A program made the position numbers and the translations under genes. The notes under the pieces were generated by a model. The model saw only the letters and a list, made by a program, of their open reading frames with translations, did not search any database and was not told the DNA's origin. DNA of 38,574 bases from Actinomycetota bacterium. GTDB taxonomy: Bacteria > Actinomycetota > CADDZG01 > WHSQ01. Below, piece by piece: positions 16,181 through 23,919 of this stretch; within the stretch, counting starts at the first letter, position 1; each line of letters opens with the position of its first letter. The DNA lies in the NCBI GenBank assembly GCA_013697295.1, contig JACCXF010000318.1, positions 1 to 38,574 on the forward strand. Reading direction: 5' to 3'.

Positions 16181-16618
16181 TCAACGGGCCTCCTCGTGCC
16201 GTCTCGACCACGCGTCGCGAGCGCGCTCGAGTGCCGACCTCGGGTCCTCCTGACCGACCTCCGGGCGGCGGCGACCGACCGGTTCGTAGACCTGTCGTGG
16301 CTCAGGACCAGACGATGCGATCGCGCCGGGTGCGGTCCAGACGCGTACCTCCGCGACGAGCTCTTTCCCGGCCACCTGATTCGCCGCTCGTTTGATCTCT
16401 TGTCCCAGGTATCCCACTTCCGTCGCCCACGTCGGAGAGTCGGTCCGGATCCTCAGCACGCCCTCTCGAAGCGAGGTGGGTTCCGCGTGTGCGGCGACCG
16501 TGTCACCGACGATGTCGTTCCATCGTGACCACACGAGGCCGGTCTCGACCGCACCGCCCATGCCTAACCGCGCGCCGGCGCCCTGGAGGAGATCCTTCAG
16601 CCTCTGGGGGTTACTCAT
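16181..16618 (-). CDS. dciA: DciA family (DUF721) replicative helicase loader-like protein
   Basis: A 145-residue protein. Residues about 25-95 form the DciA/DUF721 domain, with VWSRWNDIVGDTVAAHAEPTSL, REGVLRIRTDSPTWATEVGYL and IKRAANQVAGKELVAEVRVW. The C-terminal third is Arg/Glu/Pro-rich and likely disordered. DciA is the common bacterial helicase operator that recruits or loads DnaB where DnaC and DnaI are absent. In Actinobacteria it sits between recF and gyrB, as here. The ATG at 16618 overlaps the recF stop by four bases (ATGA), so it is translationally coupled to recF. Confidence 0.9.
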   Translation of the reverse strand: MSNPQRLKDLLQGAGARLGMGGAVETGLVWSRWNDIVGDTVAAHAEPTSLREGVLRIRTDSPTWATEVGYLGQEIKRAANQVAGKELVAEVRVWTAPGAIASSGPEPRQVYEPVGRRRPEVGQEDPRSALERARDAWSRRHEEAR

Positions 16619-17775
16619 CCGGCCCTCAATTGACCCGACACGACTTCGATGACGTTACCGCTGCCGGCTGCTTCGATCGCTCCCGGCTCGGCGGAAGTGA
16701 GCACGGCTTGTCCGGCGGCGCGGACGGCGTCGCTCAACCACGTTCGGCGGCTCGGATCCAGTTCCGAGAAGACGTCGTCGAGCAACAGGATGGGCTGCTC
16801 ACCAAGGACCTCGGCGAGGAGGTCGAACTCGCCGAGCTTCAGGGCCAGAGCCGACGTGCGTTGCTCGCCCTGCGAGGCGAACAAGCGCGCGTCCAACAAA
16901 CCGGCGTCGCTCCCTTCGGAGGCGAGTTGGATAACCACGTCGTCACGCTGCGGCCCCACCAATGACATCCCCCGCTCGAGTTCTTTGCCGCGGATCTTCT
17001 CGATGCTCTCTCCTAGTTCCGACGCGAGAACACTCTGATCGATCCCGCGTGGGTGCGCCAGCGACTCCATGACCAGGTCGCCGGTCAGCCACGAACTGTC
17101 GTAGGTGAGGTGGATCTCCCCCCCTCCGGCGATCCCCTCGTACCGCTTCGCCACGAACGGCATCAGGTCCGCCAGCACACTCAGGCGAGCGGCCGTGAGT
17201 GCCGCGCCGGCGCGGCACAGAGCCTCATCCCATACCTCGAGAGTCTCCAGCACCTGTTTTCCGGCCGCACGCGGCGCGCTCTTCAACAGCGCGTTCCTTT
17301 GCTTGAGTGTTCGCTCCCATTCACGACGAAGCCCGTCGCGCGTCGGGCGAACCTTCACTACCAAGTCGTCGAGGAACCGTCGTCGGCCTTCCGGAGAACC
17401 CTTGATAAGCGAAAGCTCGTCCGGACCGAAGAAGACGCTGACGATCAATTCGCTCAGCGAGCCGAGACCGGGGGCCGGCGCCTTGTTGATCAAAGCGCGC
17501 GTTCCCCGGCCGGGACGGATCTCGAGGTCGGCCTCGATCCGGCGTTCACCGCGCGCGACCTCTGCATGGAGAAGAGCTCGTTCCGCACCTTCTCGAACGA
17601 GAGACGAGTCCGGGCCACGTGGCGACCCAAGCCCGCTGAGGCAATAGATCCCCTCCAGTAGGTTCGTCTTCCCCTGAGCGTTCCGGCCCACGATCAGGTT
17701 GAGCCCAGGGTCGAACTCCGCCCTGGCTCGCGTGTAGTTGCGGAAGTCCTCGAGGACGAGGCGGTCGACTCGCAA
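16615..17775 (-). CDS. recF: DNA replication and repair protein RecF
   Basis: A 386-residue SMC-like ATPase that helps load RecA at gaps with RecO and RecR. The N-terminal LVLEDFRNYTRARAEFDPGLNLIVG leads to Walker A GRNAQGKTN (about residues 31-39). The ABC-type signature lies in SLVGPQRDDV and ASQGEQRT, and Walker B is PILLLDDVFSELD. Length is typical. The start is TTG 17775, seven bases after the dnaN stop. No ATG gives the usual N-terminus, and a GGGGA run precedes this TTG. It overlaps dciA at its 3' end. Confidence 0.97.
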   Translation of the reverse strand: MRVDRLVLEDFRNYTRARAEFDPGLNLIVGRNAQGKTNLLEGIYCLSGLGSPRGPDSSLVREGAERALLHAEVARGERRIEADLEIRPGRGTRALINKAPAPGLGSLSELIVSVFFGPDELSLIKGSPEGRRRFLDDLVVKVRPTRDGLRREWERTLKQRNALLKSAPRAAGKQVLETLEVWDEALCRAGAALTAARLSVLADLMPFVAKRYEGIAGGGEIHLTYDSSWLTGDLVMESLAHPRGIDQSVLASELGESIEKIRGKELERGMSLVGPQRDDVVIQLASEGSDAGLLDARLFASQGEQRTSALALKLGEFDLLAEVLGEQPILLLDDVFSELDPSRRTWLSDAVRAAGQAVLTSAEPGAIEAAGSGNVIEVVSGQLRAG

Positions 17776-17782
17776 TTCCCCG

Positions 17783-18913
17783 CTAGGAGAGCCTCACCGG
17801 CATGAGTAGGTAGGTGAAGCTCTCGTCGTTCTCGGCTCTGAGGATCGCCGGCTTCAGTCCATCTCCGGTCTCGAGAACGAGTCGCTCGCCCTGGATCGCG
17901 GAACCGCCGTCGTGGAAGAACTGGGGGTTGAACGCCATCACCATCGGCTCGCCCTTGTACTCGGCGTCGATCACCTCTTGCCCCTCACCAACATCGGGTG
18001 TATGTGCCGAGATCTCGAGCTCGTCGCCGAGCTGCATCTTCACGGGCATGTTGTTCTGCGCGAGCAAGCCGACCCGCTTCACGACTTCGAGGATCGCCTC
18101 ACGATCGACCGTCAGTTTGTTCTGGTAGCCCTCGGGGATCAGCTGGCGGTACTTCGGGAACTCGCCTTCGATGAAACGCGACCCGATCACGAGTTGCTCG
18201 GAGGAACCCTCCGGCGGCTCGACCGTGAAGACGATCAGGTTCTCCTTGACCTCCGCTCGCACCAGCCCTCCGGATTGAAGCGCACGGGCCAGCTCCGCCA
18301 GCGTTCTCGCCGGCAGTACCACGTTGCGCGCGTCCGCGGTGCCTCCTTCCACCGCGATCGTCCGCACCGCCAGCCGGTAGGAGTCGGTGGCCGCGAGGGT
18401 CAGGTTCCCCGATTCGATCTCCCATAAGACACCCGTTAGCACCTGGCGGCTCTCGTCGCCCGACGCGCTGCGCACGGCTTGGGAAAGAGCGATCGCGAGC
18501 GCGCTCCCGTCGACCTGGACGCTGATCGATCCCTCTTCCTCCTTGCGCTCTTCGAAGGGCAACGCCGGGTAATCATCCGGTGCGAGGGCCTTGACGCGGA
18601 ACTGCCCGCGCCCCGAGCCGATCTCGAGCTCACCGTCCCCCGTTGCGAGGCTCACCTGCCCGGCGGAGAGACTCCGCGTCATCTCGCCGAACAACCTGCC
18701 GGGAACGATCGCCTTGCCGGGCTCATCAACCCCGGCGCGAAACGCAGTCTCCATCGTGAGCTCGAGGTCCGTGGCGGCGACGCGGACCTTGCCCTCTTCG
18801 GTTGCTTCGATCCGGAGTCCCGATAGGACCGGCAGGGTGGCGCGGTTCGAGATCGCCCGCGACGCGAACTGCACTGCCTCGAGAAGATCGTCTCGCTCAC
18901 AACGGAACTTCAT
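17783..18913 (-). CDS. dnaN: DNA polymerase III beta subunit (sliding clamp)
   Basis: A 376-residue processivity clamp made of three similar domains of about 120 residues. It starts MKFRCERDDLLEAVQFASRAI and has the family's N-terminal LPVLSGLRIEA segment. Its C-terminus is SFTYLLMPVRLS, with the usual MPVRL end that forms part of the partner-binding pocket. GGAGG (seven bases upstream) fixes ATG 18913. It is the first gene after the putative origin in the leftward direction. Confidence 0.98.
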   Translation of the reverse strand: MKFRCERDDLLEAVQFASRAISNRATLPVLSGLRIEATEEGKVRVAATDLELTMETAFRAGVDEPGKAIVPGRLFGEMTRSLSAGQVSLATGDGELEIGSGRGQFRVKALAPDDYPALPFEERKEEEGSISVQVDGSALAIALSQAVRSASGDESRQVLTGVLWEIESGNLTLAATDSYRLAVRTIAVEGGTADARNVVLPARTLAELARALQSGGLVRAEVKENLIVFTVEPPEGSSEQLVIGSRFIEGEFPKYRQLIPEGYQNKLTVDREAILEVVKRVGLLAQNNMPVKMQLGDELEISAHTPDVGEGQEVIDAEYKGEPMVMAFNPQFFHDGGSAIQGERLVLETGDGLKPAILRAENDESFTYLLMPVRLS

Positions 18914-19171
18914 TTCGTGCCTCCGATCTCGTAACCCCGCGTCTCTACTCTAGAGGGGTTGTTTTCAACGGGGTTGGTTTCTAGTAAATAGATCTTTCTC
19001 TCTGTAGTACTAGTAGGGGCTGTGGAAACGGTGGACAACCAATGTCGGGGCTGGTAGAGGCCTGGATCGGGTTCTGGATAAGCAGGGGACACAGGGTCGC
19101 GTAATCCCCAGGGCCGAGTCGCCGAAGCCGGCGAGGGTCCTTTGTCCACGGGTTCGAGGAGGTCATCGGAG
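18914..19171. other. Putative replication origin, dnaA-dnaN intergenic region (oriC)
   Basis: This 258-base spacer is the usual actinobacterial oriC position. Its centre is AT-rich (about 18970-19004). Next comes TAGTACTAGTAG (19005-19016), which reads as four DnaA-trios in the 3'-to-5' sense. A GGGC spacer follows, then two abutting DnaA-box-like sites TGTGGAAAC (19021-19029) and GGTGGACAA (19030-19038). Other near-boxes are TCTGGATAA (19073-19081) and TTGTCCACG (19142-19150). None is a perfect TTATCCACA. The order, AT-rich region, trios, G-rich spacer and boxes, matches the basal unwinding system described for Bacillus subtilis. Gene orientation diverges around this point, which agrees with bidirectional replication. 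Confidence 0.75.
19021..19038 (-). promoter_or_regulatory. Two abutting DnaA-box-like sites next to the trios
   Basis: Read on the minus strand these are TTGTCCACC and GTTTCCACA, each one mismatch from TTNTCCACA-type boxes. They lie directly next to the GGGC spacer and trio motif, in the same orientation. Confidence 0.55.
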
Positions 19172-20593
19172 TTATCCCCGTGTGGCCCGTTGACGGATGC
19201 GCGTAGTGAGCTCCCTGACCTGTTCGTAGGCACTTTCTCTTTCTTGCATCTGATGGCGGATCTTGTTGGTGGCGTGCACCACAGTGGAGTGATCCCGACC
19301 GCCGAAACGCTCACCGATCTTGGGGAGAGAGAGATCGGTGAGCTCGCGACAGATGTACATCGCGACCTGGCGAGCGTTCACCAGGGGCCGGGACCGCGAG
19401 GACGATCGGATCTCGTCGGGCGTGAGATCGAAGTACTCGGCGGCGAGGCTGATGACGAGGTCGGGGGTCACGCGGGCCTCGGCGGAATCCGGCAATAGAG
19501 ACTGAAGCACACCGTGAGCTAGTTCGAGCGTCACCTCAGAGCGGGTGAGGGATGCGTACGCGGCGACTCGGATGAGCGCTCCTTCGAGCTCGCGGATGTT
19601 GGTTTGGATGCGGCTCGCGATGAACGACAGGACATCGGCTGGAACGGTGAGCCGCTCTGTTTCTGACTTGCGTTGGAGGATGGCGAGACGGGTTTCGAGA
19701 TCGGGCGGCTGGATGTCGGTGATGAGGCCCCACTCGAAACGCGTTCGAAGGCGTTCCTCGAGCGTGGAGATCTTCTTCGGAGGACGATCCGAGCTGATCA
19801 CGATCTGGCTCGTGGGGTGCAAGGCATTGAACGTGTGGAAGAACTCCTCCTGGGTGCGCTCCTTGCCCTCGAGGAACTGGATGTCATCGATGAGAAGAAG
19901 GTTCGCCGCGCGATACCGGCGGTGGAAATCGGGGATCGTGCGTCGCTGAAGAGCGAGGATGAACTCGTTCATGAACTGCTCGGTTGACACGTAGCGGACG
20001 ACCAAGCCCCCGTGGAAGTCACCGACATACCGGCCGATCGCGTGGAGTAGGTGTGTCTTGCCAAGGCCTGCTCCCCCGTAGATGAACAACGGGTTGTAAG
20101 CCTGGGCGGGGGCTTCGGCGACCGCCAGTGCGGCGGCATGAGCGAAGCGATTGGACGAGCCGATCACGAAGGAATCGAAGTTGTACTTCGGGTGGAACGT
20201 GGACGAGTCGTCGAGGGACGGAAGTGGATCGGGTGACGTCGGGGGCACCGAGTCCACGAGGACCTGCTCGTGGTCGTCGTCTGCGTTGGCGTCGCCGGCC
20301 ACTAGAACCACGTCGAGGTCGCGGCCGGCGGCGCGCGAGATCTCTTCACGCAGCAGGCCGAGATACCGGGCTTCAACGGACTCCTTCGCGAACGGGTTGG
20401 AGACCTCGAGAACGAAGGTGGCCCCGTCGATCCCTTGAGGTCGAGCCCCCCTGAACCACAGGGCGAAGTTGCCCTGCGAAAGGTGCGCCTTCACCCGTTC
20501 CGAGGTGCGCCTCCAGATATCGTCGGCATCCTTGCCGGAGCCCGTTGTGATCTGTGTGTCGTCCTGCGCGTCCGCCCCGGTCAGACTGCTCAC
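19172..20593 (-). CDS. dnaA: Chromosomal replication initiator protein DnaA
   Basis: A 473-residue AAA+ initiator. Domain I (about residues 20-100) has [23 protein letters not shown] short linker follows. Domain III has Walker [10 protein letters not shown], Walker B LLIDDIQF and the arginine-containing sensor regions. Domain IV ends with the DnaA signature [16 protein letters not shown], which contacts DnaA boxes. The GTG at 20593 is preferred. A longer frame to 20710 exists but runs through a perfect DnaA box and lacks conservation. Box TTATCCACA at 20626-20634 lies just upstream and suggests autorepression. Confidence 0.98.
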   Translation of the reverse strand: MSSLTGADAQDDTQITTGSGKDADDIWRRTSERVKAHLSQGNFALWFRGARPQGIDGATFVLEVSNPFAKESVEARYLGLLREEISRAAGRDLDVVLVAGDANADDDHEQVLVDSVPPTSPDPLPSLDDSSTFHPKYNFDSFVIGSSNRFAHAAALAVAEAPAQAYNPLFIYGGAGLGKTHLLHAIGRYVGDFHGGLVVRYVSTEQFMNEFILALQRRTIPDFHRRYRAANLLLIDDIQFLEGKERTQEEFFHTFNALHPTSQIVISSDRPPKKISTLEERLRTRFEWGLITDIQPPDLETRLAILQRKSETERLTVPADVLSFIASRIQTNIRELEGALIRVAAYASLTRSEVTLELAHGVLQSLLPDSAEARVTPDLVISLAAEYFDLTPDEIRSSSRSRPLVNARQVAMYICRELTDLSLPKIGERFGGRDHSTVVHATNKIRHQMQERESAYEQVRELTTRIRQRATRG

Positions 20594-20625
20594 CAAGGAG
20601 TCCCCCCCTCGCTGTCGCTTCGCTG

Positions 20626-20634
20626 TTATCCACA
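20626..20634 (+). promoter_or_regulatory. DnaA box, perfect consensus
   Basis: TTATCCACA, an exact match to the consensus, 33 bases upstream of the dnaA start. Confidence 0.85.
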
Positions 20635-20731
20635 GGCGGCATGGCCCGCGGACCTTCGTGTCCCGAGCGCGGTCCTGAGGATCGTCGGGCGGGGAGCGGG
20701 TGCCGAGCAACGCGCACCGAAGTCAACAGAG

Positions 20732-20751
20732 ATATCCACACCTGTGGACAA
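20732..20751. promoter_or_regulatory. Inverted pair of DnaA boxes
   Basis: ATATCCACA and TGTGGACAA (TTGTCCACA on the other strand) face each other across two bases, giving a near-palindrome. Confidence 0.75.
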
Positions 20752-20944
20752 TGCCGTCTTCTGCAGCACACGTCGGTTCGCCGAGAGTATCGGGGGGAAG
20801 TGCCGCAACCCCGCCCCCCTCGGGGGCCGGGCCTGAGACAGTGACCATCCTACGCGGCCCCTCGTCCCGCCCGTCAAGGGGAAGCGAGCATTTCCTGCGC
20901 ACCGCCCCCCGAACGGCGGTTTAATGGGAGAAACGCGATGCCGC

Positions 20945-20950
20945 TATACT
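20945..20950 (+). promoter_or_regulatory. Possible -10 element of the rpmH operon promoter
   Basis: TATACT lies about 93 bases before the rpmH start. A weak -35-like TTAATG is at 20921-20926 with 18-base spacing. Confidence 0.35.
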
Positions 20951-21042
20951 TCGCCGGCACCTCCAAACGCCCCCGTGATTTCGCGACCATGCAATTCGGG
21001 TCGGCGCGGTGGGTTGATCGTCGAGCCTCGGGACGTGACTTT

Positions 21043-21180
21043 ATGACAAAACGTACATACCAGCCCAACACCAGGCGTAGGAAGCGCAAGCATGGTTTTC
21101 GCGCCAGGATGAAGACGCGTGCTGGACGGGCGATCCTCAAGAACCGGCGAGCCAAGGGTCGCTCCCGGTTGTCCGCCTAG
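21043..21180 (+). CDS. rpmH: 50S ribosomal protein L34
   Basis: A 45-residue, very basic ribosomal protein. The sequence [22 protein letters not shown] then [22 protein letters not shown] is the full L34 pattern. The longer frame from 20938 is not conserved, so ATG 21043 is used. It lacks a strong ribosome-binding site, which is common for rpmH in this position. It starts the rightward rpmH-rnpA-yidD-yidC-jag operon. Confidence 0.98.
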   Translation: MTKRTYQPNTRRRKRKHGFRARMKTRAGRAILKNRRAKGRSRLSA

Positions 21181-21200
21181 GCGGGCGACTTCCCGGTCCC

Positions 21201-21527
21201 ATGAGATCGATCCCGAGGCTCAGAACGGCTGCCGACTTCAATCGCGTCACCAGCTCCGGACGCCGCTCCCGGCGCGACGGGCTGGTCGTGTTCGCGGCCT
21301 CGGCCCCCGGCACGCGGGTTGGGTTCGCGATACCGCGGTCGGCGGGCACCGCGGTCGAGCGGAATCGGGCGCGTCGCCGGCTGCGAGTGCTGGCCGCGAA
21401 GCACCTCGGGCCCGGCTTCGACGTCGCCGTCCGCGCCGAGTCGTCGGTGGTGACCGCCTCCTTCCAAGAATTGGAAAGTTGCTTGGCTGGGGCCCTGCGG
21501 GAGCTCGGAGCGGGAGCGCCTTCATGA
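21201..21527 (+). CDS. rnpA: Ribonuclease P protein component
   Basis: A 108-residue basic protein that supports the catalytic RNA in tRNA 5' processing. RRSRRDGLVVFAASAPGTRVGFAIPRSAGTAVERNRARRRLRV contains the RNR-type motif (residues near 50-60) that binds RNase P RNA. It starts 20 bases after rpmH. The gene overlaps yidD by four bases (ATGA), so translation is coupled. Confidence 0.96.
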   Translation: MRSIPRLRTAADFNRVTSSGRRSRRDGLVVFAASAPGTRVGFAIPRSAGTAVERNRARRRLRVLAAKHLGPGFDVAVRAESSVVTASFQELESCLAGALRELGAGAPS

Positions 21528-21760
21528 CCCCGCCGGCACGGCTTCTGGCCGGCGCTATCGCCCTCTATCGTCGCTTCGTCTCGCCCTTCCTGCCGCCCAG
21601 CTGCCGCTATGAGCCCAGTTGCTCGGCGTACGCCCTCGAGGCGATCCGCCTCCACGGGGCAGTACGGGGCTCGGTCATGGCGCTGCGGCGGGTCGCCCGG
21701 TGCCATCCGTGGGGCCCCGGCGGCATCGATAGGGTTCCCGTGCGACGGGCCGCGCCGTGA
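21524..21760 (+). CDS. yidD: Membrane protein insertion efficiency factor YidD
   Basis: A 78-residue protein associated with YidC-mediated insertion. Conserved features are LYRRFVSPFLPPSCRYEPSCSAYALEAI with the paired cysteines, then GSVMALRRVARCHPWGPGGIDRVP. The first helix is amphipathic and membrane-associated. ATG 21524 overlaps rnpA. The stop overlaps the GTG start of yidC (21757). Confidence 0.95.
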   Translation: MTPPARLLAGAIALYRRFVSPFLPPSCRYEPSCSAYALEAIRLHGAVRGSVMALRRVARCHPWGPGGIDRVPVRRAAP

Positions 21761-22695
21761 CCGAATACTTCAAGATCTTCGGAACCGCCCTGGCCGGTTT
21801 CTACGCCCTGATCCCGAGTTTCGGGCTGGCGATCATCTTGCTCACGATCCTCGTTCGGATCGTGCTGCTCCCGCTCTCGATCAAACAGACGAAGTCGATG
21901 CGCGAGATGCAGCGGATCCAGCCCGAGATCAAGAAGCTCCAAGCCAAGAACAAGGGCAACCGCCAGAAGATGAACGAAGAGCTCATGGCCCTCTACAAGG
22001 AGCACGGGGTCAACCCGCTGGGGGGCTGCGCTCCGCTGCTGCTGCAATTCCCGGTGCTGATCGGGCTGTTCTACGTCATCCGGGACCCGGAGAAGTACGT
22101 GTCGGCCGCCACGAGCCTGGCAGGAGATCTCACGAGCCAGAAGCTCGCCGTCCATCAGTTCCTCGGTATCCGCCTCGACTGCTCGTCGTCCGCCGCCATC
22201 TCCGGCGCCGACCCCTCGAGCGTCGGCCAGGTGTGCGGCAGCGGCGTGGTCTCGGCGTTGCCCTACCTCGTGTTTGTCCTGCTGATGGGCTTCACTACCT
22301 ACTACCAGCAGAAACAGATGCAGGCTTCGAGAGGCCCGGGCGATCAGCAGCAGCAGCAGATGCAGATGATCATGCGGATCATGCCCCTCATGCTGATGTT
22401 CTTCGCCTTCACGTTCCCGACCGGGGTCGTCCTGTACTGGCTCACCACGAACGTCTGGACGATCGCCCAACAACGCCTGATGATCCACGGCCGCCCGTCC
22501 TGGCTGGGGGGTTCTCCGGACGCAGCCCCCGCCCCCGTGCCGAAGAAGATCGCGCCCCAACCGGGGAAGGGGAACTCGAAGAAGGCGGCGCTCCAGCCCG
22601 GGGAATCGAAGAAGGTACCTCCGAAGCGCGCGGCATCGGGTGGCAAGTCATCGGGCGGGACCCGCCCGTCTCCGAACAGGAAGAAGAAGCGATGA
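21757..22695 (+). CDS. yidC: YidC/Oxa1 family membrane protein insertase
   Basis: A 312-residue insertase that helps membrane proteins fold, alone or with SecYEG. It has a helix near residue 22, a cytosolic coiled-coil hairpin (IQPEIKKLQAKNKGNRQKMNEELMALY), GVNPLGGCAPLLLQFPVLIGLFYVIRD and three later helices, ending around IMPLMLMFFAFTFPTGVVLYWLTTNVWTIAQQ. The insertion between helices is longer than in many homologues, with Ser/Ala/Gly-rich sequence and two cysteines (Cys in LDCSSS and QVCGSG). The C-terminus is Lys/Pro-rich, consistent with ribosome contact. No lipobox is present. It overlaps yidD and jag by four bases each. Confidence 0.96.
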   Translation: MTEYFKIFGTALAGFYALIPSFGLAIILLTILVRIVLLPLSIKQTKSMREMQRIQPEIKKLQAKNKGNRQKMNEELMALYKEHGVNPLGGCAPLLLQFPVLIGLFYVIRDPEKYVSAATSLAGDLTSQKLAVHQFLGIRLDCSSSAAISGADPSSVGQVCGSGVVSALPYLVFVLLMGFTTYYQQKQMQASRGPGDQQQQQMQMIMRIMPLMLMFFAFTFPTGVVLYWLTTNVWTIAQQRLMIHGRPSWLGGSPDAAPAPVPKKIAPQPGKGNSKKAALQPGESKKVPPKRAASGGKSSGGTRPSPNRKKKR

Positions 22696-23342
22696 GCGAT
22701 ACGGGGACGCCGCTGGAACCCGAGTCGAGCTCCGAAGCGGTGCCGACCGCCGATGGAGCCGCTGGCGAGCAGGTTGTCACCGGATCCACGTCGCCTGCGG
22801 AGGCCGGATCCACAGCACCGGAGGAGGTCGGATCGACAGCGCCGGCGGGGGCCGAACCGACCGAACCGGCCCAGTCCGAGGAACCGGCAAGCCTCGACGA
22901 CATCGCCGCGACGGCCCGGGAGTTCGTTTCGGGATTGCTCGAGGCCTTGTCCCTCGAGGCGACCGTGGACGCGTCGGTCGAGCCGGATCGTGCCGTGATC
23001 GAGGTGAACGGCACCGACCTCGGGGTGCTGATCGGCCGTAGGGGGCAGACCCTGGACGCCCTTCAGGAGGTCACCCGTACCGCGGTCCAGCGCCGGCTCC
23101 GCTCGCGCGTCCGGCTCTTGGTAGACGTCGAGGGCTACCGCTCGCGCCGCCGAGCCTCGCTGGCCGAGTACGCCACCGCCATGGCCACGCGCGCCAAGGA
23201 GCGGGGGACCGAGATCGAGCTCGAGCCCATGAACGCCTACGAGCGAAAGATAGTCCACGACGCCGTGGCGGACGTCGACGGCGCCTCGAGTTTCAGCGAG
23301 GGCGAAGAGCCCCAGCGGAAAGTGATAGTCCGCGGCGAATAG
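22692..23342 (+). CDS. jag: Jag/KhpB-like KH and R3H domain RNA-binding protein
   Basis: A 216-residue protein. The N-terminal ~65 residues are acidic and low complexity (repeated GSTAPE / AGSTAPE units). Then comes LEALSLEATVDASVEPDRAVIEVNGTDLGVLIGRRGQTLDALQEVTRTAVQRRL, a KH domain with the GRRG loop, and an R3H-like end with VDVEGYRSRRRASLAEYATAMATRA, EPMNAYERKIVHDAV. It starts at ATG 22692 with a four-base overlap with yidC. The family regulates cell elongation and small RNAs in Firmicutes. A general RNA-binding role is inferred here. Confidence 0.93.
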   Translation: MSDTGTPLEPESSSEAVPTADGAAGEQVVTGSTSPAEAGSTAPEEVGSTAPAGAEPTEPAQSEEPASLDDIAATAREFVSGLLEALSLEATVDASVEPDRAVIEVNGTDLGVLIGRRGQTLDALQEVTRTAVQRRLRSRVRLLVDVEGYRSRRRASLAEYATAMATRAKERGTEIELEPMNAYERKIVHDAVADVDGASSFSEGEEPQRKVIVRGE

Positions 23343-23400
23343 CGGTGTAAATCGAGAAAACATCCCTGACCAGGGAAAACTCTCCGATTACGCGGCCCTC

Positions 23401-23919
23401 GTGAGGCGCTGGGCCCCCCACCTGGATCTCGTCTCGCCGAGAGACCTGGAGCGCTTCGAGGATCGCCACATCGCCGACAGTCTCCGCCTCGTGCCGCTGA
23501 TGGACGACCTGCCGGAGGGCCCCTGTATCGACGTCGGCTCCGGAGCCGGGCCCCCGGGCATCCCGCTGGCCATCGTCCGCCCCGAGCGCCACTGGCGGCT
23601 CCTGGAGCCACGCACCCGCCGTGCGGGCTTCCTGGAGGAGGTGGTTCGGTCCCTGGGCCTGGCCTGCGAGGTGCTCCATCTGACCGCCGAGGCTGCGGCC
23701 GAAGAGGACCGGCTCCGGAGGGCCCACGTGCTTGCGACCGCCCGGGCCCTGGCGCCGCCCCCTGCGGCTGCCCGGCTGATCGAGCCGCTGGTGCACCCGG
23801 GGGGGATCGGCGCGATCTTCGTGGGCCCCGACGCCGAACTTCCCGCGAGAGCCGCTTTATGGACCACCGGGGTTGCTATCATCCGAATAGAGTCCCCCGA
23901 ACAGGGAATATCTGGATGA
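23401..23919 (+). CDS. rsmG: 16S rRNA (guanine527-N7) methyltransferase RsmG
   Basis: A 172-residue class I SAM-dependent methyltransferase. Segments are HIADSLRLVPLMDDLP, the SAM-binding motif CIDVGSGAGPPGIPLAIVRPE (near residue 43), LLEPRTRRAGFLEEVVRSLGL and later ATARALAPP. It methylates G527 of 16S rRNA, and its loss gives low-level streptomycin resistance. The GTG 23401 start leaves out conserved-looking upstream residues (QGKLSDYAALV) that are in frame but have no NTG start, so the true N-terminus may lie a little further upstream. Its TGA overlaps the parA ATG. Confidence 0.9.
   Translation: MRRWAPHLDLVSPRDLERFEDRHIADSLRLVPLMDDLPEGPCIDVGSGAGPPGIPLAIVRPERHWRLLEPRTRRAGFLEEVVRSLGLACEVLHLTAEAAAEEDRLRRAHVLATARALAPPPAAARLIEPLVHPGGIGAIFVGPDAELPARAALWTTGVAIIRIESPEQGISG

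Larger units (their letters stand above)
20594..21042. promoter_or_regulatory. dnaA-rpmH divergent regulatory region (449 bp without a gene)
   Basis: This spacer separates dnaA and rpmH, which diverge. It holds a perfect TTATCCACA (20626-20634), an inverted pair ATATCCACA and TGTGGACAA (20732-20751), and a hairpin GCCCCC-CTC-GGGGGC (20813-20827). A -10-like TATACT (20945-20950) faces rpmH. No coding sequence is visible. It should contain both promoters, and DnaA probably represses its own gene from it. It could also be part of a bipartite origin. Confidence 0.7.

Noticed and set aside
18942-18968. Promoter of dnaN with TTGAAA and TAGAGA on the minus strand
   Set aside because: The spacing is only 15 bases and the -10 element is weak, so it is not listed as a feature.
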